DNA from: Pycnococcus provasolii | Taxonomy: Eukaryota; Chlorophyta; Pseudoscourfieldiophyceae; Pseudoscourfieldiales; Pycnococcaceae | Direction of reading: 5' to 3' | Length of the DNA stretch: 64,000 nucleotides | Assembly: GCA_938743325.2 (NCBI GenBank) | Contig: OW568884.1 | Span: 248,001 to 312,000 of the forward strand | Shown here: piece by piece, positions 27,896 through 37,129 of the stretch | Numbering within the stretch: the first letter of the stretch is position 1 | How the letters are laid out: every line of letters begins with the position of its first letter | Program-made: the position numbers and the translations under genes | Notes under the pieces: model-generated | Told to the model about the DNA's origin: nothing | The model's input: the letters and a program-made list of their open reading frames with translations, nothing else | Databases searched by the model: none

Positions 27896-28789
27896 TCATG
27901 CAGTAACCGTTGCCGCCCTGGAGTCGAGGATACCCTCCGCGGCAACGAGGTCCTCCGGCGTCGTCACCTTCAGGTTCTCGTACGAATCCTCGGTGATAAT
28001 AACCGGTTCGCCAATCGCCTCGACGATAGACACGTCGTCCGTCACCTCCGCGCCAACCTCGCGCACGTGCGCGTAGCCGCGCTTCAGCAGCTGAGGCTCG
28101 ATGATCTGCGGCGTGTGCATTTCCCACAACGTGCTCCGGTCGAGCGTTTGCGCCACCATGACGAGGCCGTCGTCGCCGACAGGCTGCGCCTGCTTGACGG
28201 TTGCCTTGCACTTCACGCCGAGAACCGCCGCGCCGTGCGTCTTGGCGTCTTGCATGCACTTTCGAACGTCGTCCGGTCGCACGAGCGGCCGTGCTGAGTC
28301 GTGGATGCACACGAGCGTCTTTGACTCGTCGCACGCGCTGAGACCATTTTCCACGCTGTCCATGCGCTCCGCTCCTGGTGCTGCGAACGTGAGTGGTTTG
28401 CCGTGGCACAGTCCCTTGTCTTGTGCCCCCGTGAATACGTCCTCGTACGACGGATCGCACACGACGACGACTTCCCCCACTTCGTCGAGAGCGCTGATGA
28501 TGTCAAGCGACCACAGCGCAATTTCCTGTCCTCTGAGCGGTATGTACTGCTTGGGCATGTTCGCGCCCATTCGTTTTCCCACACCACCCGCGAGAAGCAC
28601 GAACGAAACACTTCCTGAGTCAACTTTCTCAGGCTTGATAGAAGCTGATACAACAAGAGGATGAGTCCTTCTTGTTGAGGAATTCTTCCAAGAGGAGGTT
28701 TTCTTCTTCCCCTGAACCACACGGGACTTCAGGGACACAAAGGGAGTGCGAGAGCGGCACTGGAAAAGTGACTTTGAAGACGTGTGCAT
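27896..28789 (-). CDS. ispD: 2-C-methyl-D-erythritol 4-phosphate cytidylyltransferase
   Basis: This is the third step of the plastid MEP isoprenoid pathway: MEP + CTP gives CDP-ME and pyrophosphate. The protein has 297 residues, of which the first ~55 are Ser/Lys/Arg-rich and fit a plastid transit peptide. The CTP-binding loop FVLLAGGVGKRMGANMPKQY lies at about 63-82. It is followed by VVVCDPSYEDV, HDSARPLV (active-site HDxARP), GVKCKATVKQA, TPQIIEPQLLKRGY, EVTDDVSIVEAIGEPV and ENLKVTTPEDLVAAE, all of which match bacterial and plant IspD. Catalytic Arg, Lys and Asp residues are present. The start at 28789 is an ATG with a leader of normal length. It shares a 620-bp divergent promoter with the CK2 beta gene. 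Expression with the other plastid genes is plausible but not shown here. Confidence 0.95.
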   Translation of the reverse strand: MHTSSKSLFQCRSRTPFVSLKSRVVQGKKKTSSWKNSSTRRTHPLVVSASIKPEKVDSGSVSFVLLAGGVGKRMGANMPKQYIPLRGQEIALWSLDIISALDEVGEVVVVCDPSYEDVFTGAQDKGLCHGKPLTFAAPGAERMDSVENGLSACDESKTLVCIHDSARPLVRPDDVRKCMQDAKTHGAAVLGVKCKATVKQAQPVGDDGLVMVAQTLDRSTLWEMHTPQIIEPQLLKRGYAHVREVGAEVTDDVSIVEAIGEPVIITEDSYENLKVTTPEDLVAAEGILDSRAATVTA

Positions 28790-29409
28790 CTTACTGTGTA
28801 CTATAAAACCAAACCAACCTGAAAAGATAAAAAGATGTTATCAGATAAGAGGGAGATACGGAAGTACGGGATTAGTCGCAGGGTACCAGTGAGCACCAGT
28901 GCCAGTGGGAGCACCCAGATTCCACGATCCCGAACCCGAACCCAGAACCCTAACCCTAAGCTGAACCCTAACCCTAAGCTGAACCCTAACCATTGACTAA
29001 AGCTGAACCCTAAAGCCCACCACAAGTACAAGGTAAAGGTTGAGGAGTTCCGGGAGGGCTACAGTACTTCAAGGTTAGGGTTAGGGTACCTCTTGTTGTT
29101 AGGGTTAGGTTTTCCTCCCCAGACTCCCCTGGCCCCACCTGCAGGGTATGGGTAGGGTTTCGGAGCCCCTCTTCTTCTGCTTGGCTGCTTGGGGGAAGTT
29201 GAAGTTGAACGCCGCGGTAGTATTCTTGGTTTCTTCCGGGAGGGGTTTCTTTCCCCGGCCCCTTGCTTTTGAGGTTTTGTTCGTCGCCATTTCGTTTTCA
29301 TTTTCATTCCGTTCCAATATTCACGCGTTCTTCATCTTCTCACTGCTGTGCTGTGCTGTGCTGCTTGTCTTGTGTTGTCTCATTGCACATATAGTATAGT
29401 GAGTGCCAT
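28790..29409. promoter_or_regulatory. Divergent IspD/CK2 beta promoter with telo-box clusters
   Basis: It contains AACCCTAACCCTAAGCTG in tandem copies (about 28938-28992) and GGTTAGGGTTAGGG (about 29074-29108). No gene is seen. TATA-like CATATAGTATAG lies about 15 bp before the CK2 beta ATG. Confidence 0.5.
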
Positions 29410-30567
29410 ATGATGAGTGTGGTCGTTCCTTTAAGTACTACTCACTATAATGTGCCACATGGGACTGAGTTTACACACGGACACTCCGGGGGAGTTTCCT
29501 TGCCTTTTGAGGTGACAGCCCCATGGTTTCTAGGGGAGGACGAACAGCGACAACCTCGAGGCCATCTGGACGCCGAAACTGCTGCTGCGCCATCTCCTAT
29601 GATGACGGCACCCTCAGCACCTCCTGCCGCAGGGTTAGGCTCTGGGAACACAGGGAACGCGCCTCCTGACAGCCGAAACAACCCCACGGGGGGGATGAAC
29701 CTTGTTGACCAAACGGCGGCGACGAGCACGGCGCCCGCAGGAAGTGGGCAGGGAGGGGCAGGAGCAGGAGCAGGAGCAGGAGCGGGTGGTGCGTCCAACG
29801 GCGCAAGGGACGCGGCGGGAAGCGGGAGTGGATTACCCACACAAGGGGTTCCGACAAACCACGGACAAGCGCCGTCGCGCTTGCCACCGACACCCGCGGG
29901 ACCGCACCAGCCTGCGGACGACGAGAGCGACAGCGACAGCGAGGCGAGCGACGACGTCACGGGAAGCGACGACGAGGACAGCAGCTGGATCTCGTGGTTC
30001 TGCTCACTTAAGGGAAACGAGTTTTTCGCAGAGGTGGACGAGGAATACATCCAGGACGACTTCAACCTCGTAGGTCTGTCTTCGCAGGTGCCATACTTCG
30101 ACTACGCGCTCGACCTTATTCTCGACGTCGAGAGCCCAAACGACGACGTGCTTACCGAAGAGCAGCACGAAATGGTGGAGAGCGCCGCTGAGATGCTCTA
30201 CGGGCTGATTCACGCGAGGTATATCCTAACGTCGCGAGGCTTGAACGCGATGTTGGAGAAGTTCAAGTCGATCGACTTTGGGCGGTGTCCTCGCGTCTAC
30301 TGCTCAGGTCAGCCGTGCCTTCCCGTGGGTCTTAGCGACGTTCCACGCACTTCCACCGTGAAGGTGTTCTGCCCGCGCTGCGAGGATGTTTACTTCCCGC
30401 GCAGCAAGTACCAGGGCAACATCGACGGCGCATACTTCGGCACAACTTTCCCACATCTGTTTTTGATGACGAACCAGTACTTGCGCCAGCCCAAGCCTAC
30501 GCAGAGCTACACGCCGCGCGTGTTTGGGTTTAAGATCCACGCCAGCGCCAAGCTGCAGGCGCAGTAA
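29410..30567 (+). CDS. Casein kinase 2 regulatory (beta) subunit
   Basis: This is the regulatory subunit that dimerises through a zinc finger and holds two CK2 alpha kinases. The 385-residue protein has a canonical C-terminal core from about residue 195: [55 protein letters not shown] and the zinc site CPRVYC (293-298) ... CPRC (321-324), then [10 protein letters not shown] and [11 protein letters not shown]. The ~190-residue N-terminal extension is Gly/Ala/Ser-rich and ends in an acidic Ser cluster ([20 protein letters not shown]) that resembles CK2 autophosphorylation sites; plant beta subunits also carry long N-terminal extensions. ATG 29410 and the adjacent ATG 29413 are both usable. Confidence 0.95.
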   Translation: MMSVVVPLSTTHYNVPHGTEFTHGHSGGVSLPFEVTAPWFLGEDEQRQPRGHLDAETAAAPSPMMTAPSAPPAAGLGSGNTGNAPPDSRNNPTGGMNLVDQTAATSTAPAGSGQGGAGAGAGAGAGGASNGARDAAGSGSGLPTQGVPTNHGQAPSRLPPTPAGPHQPADDESDSDSEASDDVTGSDDEDSSWISWFCSLKGNEFFAEVDEEYIQDDFNLVGLSSQVPYFDYALDLILDVESPNDDVLTEEQHEMVESAAEMLYGLIHARYILTSRGLNAMLEKFKSIDFGRCPRVYCSGQPCLPVGLSDVPRTSTVKVFCPRCEDVYFPRSKYQGNIDGAYFGTTFPHLFLMTNQYLRQPKPTQSYTPRVFGFKIHASAKLQAQ

Positions 30568-31007
30568 CACGCCGCATTTCCAGCACACCCTGCACAGTTG
30601 TACGGTGCATGATGCGACACGAGGCGAGCTTTGGAGAGTGCACCAAAATCAGATGTAACCTTTCGCGCTCTCTCTCTCTCACTCACTCACTCGCTCGCTC
30701 GCTCGCTCGCTCACTTTCTTTGACTTCGTTTTGTTCGCGTTTGACCTATGCCCTATCTACGTGCGGTAGTCTACTTATTTGTATACATGCTGCACGTGGT
30801 CAAGAGCAAACTTCTGTATGTATGTCAGCCCGAGGAGTGCACTGGGGTGCGGTAGACTCCCTTATGGTGAATCAAACACACCGGGCAAGTGCCGCGCCAC
30901 AACCGTGTGTCGGAAATAGGCGAGTTATGCGGTAACCTTACCGCATAACCCGTGCGCACCTTGCGAATCGCGGCATCCGCGTCTTGCATGCCGTGCGGAT
31001 TAATGAA
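30568..31007. other. Intergenic region with tetranucleotide repeat and palindrome
   Basis: It holds a CTCT/CACT/GCTC simple repeat (about 30672-30715) and a perfect 26-bp palindrome (30924-30949). The upstream exon of the next gene may also lie here, because that gene's frame stays open to 30936. Confidence 0.5.
30924..30949. repeat. Palindrome GTTATGCGGTAA-CC-TTACCGCATAAC
   Basis: The 12-bp arms are perfect and separated by 2 bp, about 60 bp before the next coding frame. Confidence 0.9.
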
Positions 31008-31821
31008 ATGGAGGCCATGATTGAGCGTCTTGATGACGAGAGCTTGGTGTACGAGCTCAGCAAGAAGGAAAAGGAGGCACGTGAACAGAAGATGAGAAGT
31101 GCTGGGCGACACAACGGCGACGACCTCCGGCGGCGGCATCTGAAAGAGTGGCAGGACGAACGTTTCTCCGAGCAGGACGTTGATGACGCTGAGCTTGCGG
31201 AGCTCATGGCACACCGTCGTAGCAACCTCGCCGAAACGTTCGTGGAGTACACGAAAGCAAAGAGAGAGCGCGTGGTGAGTGTGCACAACGCCACGTTAGC
31301 CGTCGGTCACCTGCTACGAGCTCGCCATTCAGCGTACGCCGTGGAGGCGGGCCTTGCGCGAATGCGCAAGTCGCACCAACTCGTTGCACGCACGATGTTT
31401 ATGGAAATGTTCCTCTCCGATGACGAGGCTTCCAAGTTCCAACGTAGCTTTTTCCGCACTGCGTCGTTTCTTAGGCATGGTTCAGGATGAGAAGGGTGGC
31501 GCAGAGTCCTGCTTGCATGTTGGCACGCGCGTGAACGGCACATCCACGGAACCTGCGAAGGTTGCTGATTACCTCGACGTGTACCGCCAGACGAGCGAGG
31601 CGTTGGTTCAGGATCATGAGAAGGATGGTTGCTCGCATCGCTTCGCACCTCCAGGCGTATATGAGCGCATATTGCGTGAGTTCAAGAAAGGCGGTCGAGA
31701 GAATGACTTTGCCATACGTATGTGCGTGAATTCAGAGTGGTTGGTGAAGACGCCAGCGGAGTGGACGGACGCCATCGCCACGTGGCGGAGAGACATGAAC
31801 CCCTATCGTAGGGAGTTGTGA
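31008..31821 (+). CDS. Helical protein of unknown function, frame change probably bridged by a 31-bp intron
   Basis: Two plus-strand frames with gene-like codon use meet near 31440. The first (from ATG 31008, MEAMIERLDDESLVYELS, open upstream to 30936) is Arg/Glu-rich and helical with MAHRRSNLAETFVEYTKAKR and LLRARHSAYAVEAGLARMRK. The second starts after 31474 and reads MVQDEKGGAESCLHVGTRVN, then VADYLDVYRQTSEALVQDHE and AEWTDAIATWRRDMNPYRRE. Sequence 31444-31474 is GTAGCTTTTTCC...TTTCTTAG; removing it joins FQ-R-MVQDEKG in frame. I do not recognise a family. A true upstream start may lie in an earlier exon. If no splicing occurs the locus would be a frameshifted gene. Confidence in a real gene is moderate. 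Confidence 0.5.
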
Positions 31822-31930
31822 ACTTGTGACAGGAATCCGAACCCCTAAACCCCTAACCTAACCCTAACACGGAAAAATATCTTCTTCTTCAGTTCTTCTT
31901 CTCCCCATCAACATCTATCTGTCCGTCGTC

Positions 31931-32902
31931 ATGCCCGCAAGAATACTAATGTCGTCGGTGACAATAGAGATGTTGCTGTCTCGCTCCAGATCTTACCTCA
32001 GGCATAGTCATAATAGTTGTCTCTCTGTTATGGCTTCTGCTTCTGCTTCTTCATCTTCGTCTTCGTCTTCATTGGCGTCATCGCAAAGGAGAGAAGTCTG
32101 CGTCGTCTCACCTGCTTCTGCCGTTGTTGGCACCAAACATCTGTCTTTTTCACATACACCCTCACCGTCTTCTCATGCCGCCTCAAATGTCAGCGGCTGT
32201 GTAGCTGGTGCGTCTGGATTATTCGCAACAACTACCACACGGAGACGTGTTGCGACTCCTCCAAGAAAACAACTTGAAGTCGAACTTTTGTGTTGGAAAC
32301 GACAACATACCACCTCCACCATACCACCGTTCCCGCCGCCACTCACTCCCAACGAGGCGTACGCCGCGAGAGACGGCACAGAGCTGCTCTCGTACGATGA
32401 ACGGCGCATCATCGGGTACACACCCGAGCAGATCTTTGACGTTGTCGCGGACGTGCGCAAATACCCCGAGTTCCTGCCCTGGTGCGACGGTGCCACTGTG
32501 CACCAAGATACCACAACTTCACCGCCACCGCCACCACCGTCGCCACCATCACCACCATCCAGCTACATCCAAGCGGAGCTCGTCGTCGGCTTTCGAGGCT
32601 TGCTGAGCGAACAATATACGAGCCATGTTCACATGCGCCGGCCTGAGCTTGTCAGACAGAGCACAAGCGATAGCCGGCTGTTCAAGGAGCTCGAAAGCCA
32701 GTGGTCGCTGGAACCCGTGGGAAGTGACGCGACGAAACTGCGCTTTGCGGTGCGCTTTGGATTCCAGAACGCGCTGTACCAGTCCGCCGCCGAGCTCTTC
32801 TTCGCCGAGGTGGTGGAGCACATGGTCGCGGCATTCGAGCAGAGGTGTGCGACGCTCTACGGACCGCCAAGCCGAGGCTCAGCTTCGAGCAACGACGAGT
32901 AA
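31931..32902 (+). CDS. COQ10: COQ10-type coenzyme Q-binding START-domain protein
   Basis: COQ10 proteins are mitochondrial inner-membrane START/polyketide-cyclase proteins that bind ubiquinone and help its use in respiration. The protein has 323 residues. The first ~140 are Ser/Arg/Ala-rich, suited to mitochondrial targeting. The domain starts near residue 154: YDERRIIGYTPEQIFDVVAD, VRKYPEFLPWCDGATV, ELVVGFRGLLSEQYTSHV, LESQWSLEP, VRFGFQNALYQSAAELFFAE, ending with VVEHMVAAFEQRCATLYG. A Pro-rich insert (TTTSPPPPPPS...) sits between the second and third strands. The first ATG at 31931 is used; an internal ATG near 32030 would shorten only the targeting part. It is preceded by telo-box-like CCTAACCTAACCCTAAC (about 31854-31870). 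Confidence 0.9.
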   Translation: MPARILMSSVTIEMLLSRSRSYLRHSHNSCLSVMASASASSSSSSSSLASSQRREVCVVSPASAVVGTKHLSFSHTPSPSSHAASNVSGCVAGASGLFATTTTRRRVATPPRKQLEVELLCWKRQHTTSTIPPFPPPLTPNEAYAARDGTELLSYDERRIIGYTPEQIFDVVADVRKYPEFLPWCDGATVHQDTTTSPPPPPPSPPSPPSSYIQAELVVGFRGLLSEQYTSHVHMRRPELVRQSTSDSRLFKELESQWSLEPVGSDATKLRFAVRFGFQNALYQSAAELFFAEVVEHMVAAFEQRCATLYGPPSRGSASSNDE

Positions 32903-33050
32903 AAGACACGCAAAGTATGAAATTTTTTAACAACCAGTGCTTACCAGTAATACATATGTGGCAACGGATTATTTCGATTTTACATAGAAATTTTTTCAAA
33001 GTCTTATTGTTTGTATCCCTGTTGATTGTGTAAGTAGCAAATTTATTTAT

Positions 33051-34649
33051 CTATGCCTTCTCAAATGCTCCCTCGAAGCAGTTGAATTCAGTCAGCGAGA
33101 AGTTCTTTCCGATGTGCTCGAGGCTCAGTCCCGACTCCGGAACGGCCTTCCCAGCTCCGCCTGCACCTCCTCCTTCCGTGCCTCCGTCAGCGGCACCCGA
33201 TCCTCCACGTCCGCCTGCTCCGCCACCTCCACCTCCCATCTCGTCCATCGCTGGCAGCAGATTGAGCATTGCGGCGTCGTCCGTGAACTCGCGGCAGATG
33301 TCCAGGCTCAGGTCGGAGATGCTCAGGTTGCGCGGAATTGGCCCAAGTCCAAGACCGTGGAACGAGAGGCGACCGCCGCCGTTCGCACTCGGAGGTGTGT
33401 TGCCCGGGAACTGGTGGCTCTCAAAGCCGTTGATGTTGCCGGTCGAAGGGTCCCTTGTCAGAAGCAAGTCCAGGCTGTTGGTTGAGCTGTTCTTAGCAAT
33501 GTTCCCGCCGCCGTTCTTGCCACCATGTCCATCGACGCCACCACTGCCGCTGTCGAACCACGGCGGCAGTGACGGGTTGCGATCGTTGCCGCCCATCGGC
33601 GGTCCCCACCCTCCGGCGTCCACGGGTGGAGCATGCGTGTTGAATCCTCCGTGCGGCATTGGCGGTTGAGGTTGACCAATCCATCCTCCGTTCGACGGTG
33701 CTGTTCCGTGATTTCCTGCGCCAACCATCGCACCCTTGTGGGCAAGCGCGTTGTGCTGGTCCACGAGGTAGTTGTACGCCACAACCTGGTCCTTAATGCG
33801 CAGCCACGTGTAGTACGTTCGAAAGAACGCCGGGTTGGATGCCTCGAGCTTCTGCCACACGAGCATCGTGAACGTCGGCTCGACATGTGCCTGCGTGTGC
33901 AATGCATTCACAACCTCCTTCTGGGACATGTATAGCTGCATGCATCGCTCGATCATGTTCTGCACAAGCTGAATATCTTGGCAGCTCACCTTGCGCTGCT
34001 GCTGACCCTTTGCGTCCGTGGTGGTGGTGGCGTCCGTTATGCCGTTCAGGTTTGGCATCATGGTTTTGCCGTTTGCTGCTGCGTTCATAAGTGGAGGGCC
34101 CTTCATTTGCGATGTTATGAATTGTGGCTGCTGCTGCTGGTGGTGAGACGGTGGTGGTGGAAGTGGCTGTTGGAGTTGCATCGGTGGCTGTTGTGGGAGA
34201 TTTGCTGTTGCTGCTGCTGCTGCTGTTCTTCTGGTTGTTGGCGGTGTCGTTACTGCTGCTGCTCCTGCTGCCGGTGGTGGTGCTGCTGCTGCTGTTCCAG
34301 CCGGAGGAAGTGGTGCTGCTTGCGCAAGCGCAGGCGTGGTTGTTCGTGCCTGCGAGGTTTCTCCAGCCACACCGTTTCCGTTTGCGGCAGCAGCTGTTCC
34401 ATTTCCGTTGGACACAAAAGGAAACGCAGCGCCGTTCGCGGCTACCGTTCCGTTGTTCGGTACAGAGGCGGCGTCCACCTCCATCTTCGCTGCCCCGTTG
34501 TTTGCGTTTGCGTTCACGTCGTGTTTAACGACGACGTTTCCGTTTGCTTGTGCCTTGATGGTCTTGGAGTCGAGCACAAGGTTGACGTCCGGAGTCTGCA
34601 TGGTAGTTGTCGTACCAGGTTGTGCAGTTGTTGACGCCATCGTTTGCAT
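33051..34649 (-). CDS. Plant-type 'DIQLVQ' family protein, Q/N/G-rich
   Basis: The 532-residue protein has one conserved region at about residues 218-305: SCQDIQLVQNMIERCMQLYM, SQKEVVNALHTQAHVEPTFT, MLVWQKLEASNPAFFRTYYT and IKDQVVAYNYLVDQH. I recognise this region from a family of plant proteins, often misnamed 'angiotensin-converting enzyme 2' in annotations, whose function is unknown. The N-terminal part is Ala/Gln/Pro/Asn low complexity, and the part after the conserved region is Gly/Pro-rich with SLDLLLTRDPSTGNINGFES and a C-terminal LSLEHIGKNFSLTEFNCFEG. Composition suggests a nuclear or transcription-related protein. ATGs at 34649 and 34640 both fit. It is convergent with COQ10. Confidence 0.75.
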   Translation of the reverse strand: MQTMASTTAQPGTTTTMQTPDVNLVLDSKTIKAQANGNVVVKHDVNANANNGAAKMEVDAASVPNNGTVAANGAAFPFVSNGNGTAAAANGNGVAGETSQARTTTPALAQAAPLPPAGTAAAAPPPAAGAAAVTTPPTTRRTAAAAATANLPQQPPMQLQQPLPPPPSHHQQQQPQFITSQMKGPPLMNAAANGKTMMPNLNGITDATTTTDAKGQQQRKVSCQDIQLVQNMIERCMQLYMSQKEVVNALHTQAHVEPTFTMLVWQKLEASNPAFFRTYYTWLRIKDQVVAYNYLVDQHNALAHKGAMVGAGNHGTAPSNGGWIGQPQPPMPHGGFNTHAPPVDAGGWGPPMGGNDRNPSLPPWFDSGSGGVDGHGGKNGGGNIAKNSSTNSLDLLLTRDPSTGNINGFESHQFPGNTPPSANGGGRLSFHGLGLGPIPRNLSISDLSLDICREFTDDAAMLNLLPAMDEMGGGGGGAGGRGGSGAADGGTEGGGAGGAGKAVPESGLSLEHIGKNFSLTEFNCFEGAFEKA

Positions 34650-36345
34650 ACAGAGAGAGATATAGATAGACTATTATATATATATATATATTTTTTTTTT
34701 TTCCAGGAAAAAAACGTGCTGAAAAGAGAGCCGAGTAGGACAAGCTAAATGAGTTGTAGGCAAGTGTAGCGCTTACTTACTTTATCCTGCCCAACCTATC
34801 TTTTTAAGCGAGACAGAAAAAAAAAAAAGAAAAAAAAACGAAAGAAAAAAAAGTTGGCGTTGAACTTGTGCTTCGTGAATGACGCCAGCCACTGTTTTGT
34901 CAATTTCTTTCCAACTCGCGAGTTTTTTCTGAAAATATACTATGGTAGAGTTGTTGTTGTTTCTTGTAGAAAAGGAGCCAAAGTCGTACAAAAGTACAAG
35001 TACCAAGACAGTATACCACAAAGCAAAGACAGAGACAGACAGACTATACGACGTGAAAGAAATGGACAGCAGCCACAACAATGGCAGTGGAGCGAGGGGA
35101 CTTGGGAGCAGACGTGCGCGTGCGTGAGTACGGTGTGGTGTGTCAGAGGCCGAGGGGGAGGGGCGGAGGGGGAGGGAGGGGCGAGGGCGGAACCAGCGAA
35201 GGAGCGAGTGCAGTGCGCTGTTCTCAGCTGAGAGGGGGGGCACCCACTCTCTGGGCTCGACCAAACGCATTCTCCGGGGGCAGGGGGCACCCACCCACTC
35301 TCTCTGCGACCAAACGCTCCGGGGCCGGCCCATTGAGGATCTCTCGGGAACCCACACTTTTTCTTTTGGCAACAAACACCTTTCATTCACGAACAAAATA
35401 CATTATGACGTCGTAACCGGAAATTTATCCCGCAACAACCACAGGCGTTGGCAACACACCTTTCAGGAACTCCCACCACAAAAAACCCATATGGGCCGCC
35501 GCCACCGGTTCAACCTGTCGTCTCTTTTTACTTCCTGTCGCTCGTTTTTACGCTCTTTTGTGGTGGTGCAGTCGCTCTGCTTTTCCTGTGTGTTTTTTGT
35601 CGTGTTTTTTCCTGGTTTTTACGCCCCTTGGCTTGGGGAGTACCTCTGGGTTAACCTGTAGGGAGTGGTGTGGTGCGGTGTGGTGGTGCGTTTTTGGGTT
35701 GTTGGGTGGTGTCCCCTTTTCTTGTTGTCTTTTGCTTGCTCCTTCTCCGTCTGTGTTCAGTGCACAGACTCCCTTTGTCCTTCGCCCGACAGGCACGGGC
35801 CGGTCGGTCGGTCGCGTGGCGGCGTCTTGCTTGGAAATGCACTGTCATCGCGTCTCGCTAGCCTACGATACATTTCGCACCGTTTCCCCACGAATTTCAA
35901 AGGTTTTTCCGGGAAAATCGTGTTGTTGACGTTGGTGACGGCTCGCGTGGTAACTTGTGGGCGCTAACGCACCGCCTCCTCCGGCGTAAATCGCTTTCGT
36001 CCCCACAATGTGGATAGTCATCCATTTTGTCACTTGCCCACCTTTTCCTCCTAATCGCAACAAAAGGGCAAAAACAACAACACCAAAAAGAGCAACTTTT
36101 ACTTGTTCCTTTTGTGTCCTTTTTCCTTGCGAGATTGAGACGCGATATGCAGACGCGGACTTAGTGAAGAACGACGGGAAAATGCGTCGATTTACGTCGG
36201 ATTTTTTGCTGGCGACATAAAAGAGCCTTGAGGGCTTTATTCATGGGGACCGTTTTTTCGGGGAAAACCCTAACTTTTCTGCACGGGGGATTTTTTGGAA
36301 AACCCCCAAAAACTCGAGACGTCTTCTTCTTCCTCATTCACGCCG
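34650..36345. other. Long divergent intergenic region
   Basis: These 1.7 kb hold a (TA)n run with poly-T (about 34677-34702), poly-A/G tracts near 34810-34850, a short direct repeat of GCACCCACTCTCT / GCACCCACCCACTCTCT with GACCAAACGC (35239-35313), and T-rich sequence near 35520-35640. The open frames look like chance. I see no gene or RNA. Confidence 0.5.
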
Positions 36346-36609
36346 ATGCCGTTGCCGACGTCGTCATCGTCACCACACCTTCCCCTCCTGAGAAGGTTGA
36401 AAAGCACGGACGCCGCATCCGGCGTCGTCACAGGCACGGAAGTTCGTACGCTGCGACTTTGGTCCGCCGCGCTCGCTTCGTGCCGCGCATCCGCGTCGGC
36501 GTACGGCGCGTGCGTGCTGGCATCGTCGCCGTCCGTCGAGCAGAACGCGTGCGCGGTTGAGTACGACGCGCTGAGGCGGTGCATGCGCGAGCAAGGAACG
36601 CGGTTCTGA
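36346..36609 (+). CDS. Small twin-CX9C (CHCH-like) protein, possibly NDUFAF8-like
   Basis: The 87-residue product from ATG 36346 carries two exact CX9C motifs near its C-terminus, CRASASAYGAC and CAVEYDALRRC, separated by 13 residues. This is the signature of mitochondrial intermembrane-space proteins oxidised by the Mia40 pathway. The phrase 'C...AYGxCV ... C..E.xALRxC' resembles the complex I assembly factor NDUFAF8 (inference). The N-terminal half is Ser/Pro/Leu-rich with no acidic residues before the motif, like a weak targeting region. The frame is open upstream only from a TTG at 36295. It lies in tandem 520 bp upstream of MCM3. Confidence 0.68.
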   Translation: MPLPTSSSSPHLPLLRRLKSTDAASGVVTGTEVRTLRLWSAALASCRASASAYGACVLASSPSVEQNACAVEYDALRRCMREQGTRF

Positions 36610-37129
36610 GATGAAGAAGACGTCTTGCTTAGACTACCACATGTAATCATTCACAATTCTTGTACCTGTCCCTATAAGAGGTTTCCATACAAGTGGGAAA
36701 CGACCACGTATATCCCTACTGTATGATGAGGGGCATGCCGAGCCCCTAAGGTTACCCCCAAGCGTGAACCCCGCACTTCACCACACACTTCACCACGCAC
36801 CAGGTACCTCCTCTGAACACCTCCTCTGAAGTCTGAACGGGGGCTCTCCCGCTAAACCCCGAATGAATCAATTCTTCGCCCGGGGAAGCCTTCCCCGACA
36901 GACATTCCATTCCCCGACCCGAACGACCGACCCTGGCAGCCTGGGGGAGAGAGGGGGAATTTCCCGCCCCCTCCAAGTTTTTTTTAGAGGGGGAATATTC
37001 CCCCCCCCACACAGGCACAGCCCAACAGCCCACACAACCCATCAGCTGGGGGAAACAAGTCCCGCCTGTTTTTTTGTGTGTTTCCGCCCCCTCATCACAG
37101 CACACTCCCATCACTTCCCATCACTAGCC
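36610..37129. other. Intergenic region upstream of MCM3
   Basis: This 520-bp spacer contains CACTTCACCACACACTTCACCACGCACC direct repeats near 36775-36800 and several GGGGGAATTTCCC/GGGGGAATATTCCCCC palindromic patches (36952-37003). I see no gene. Confidence 0.5.

Noticed and set aside
27893-27906. GCTCATGCAGTAA identical to the start of family 2 copy A
   Set aside because: It overlaps the end of the IspD coding region on the other strand and lacks the 29-nt core, so it is probably chance.
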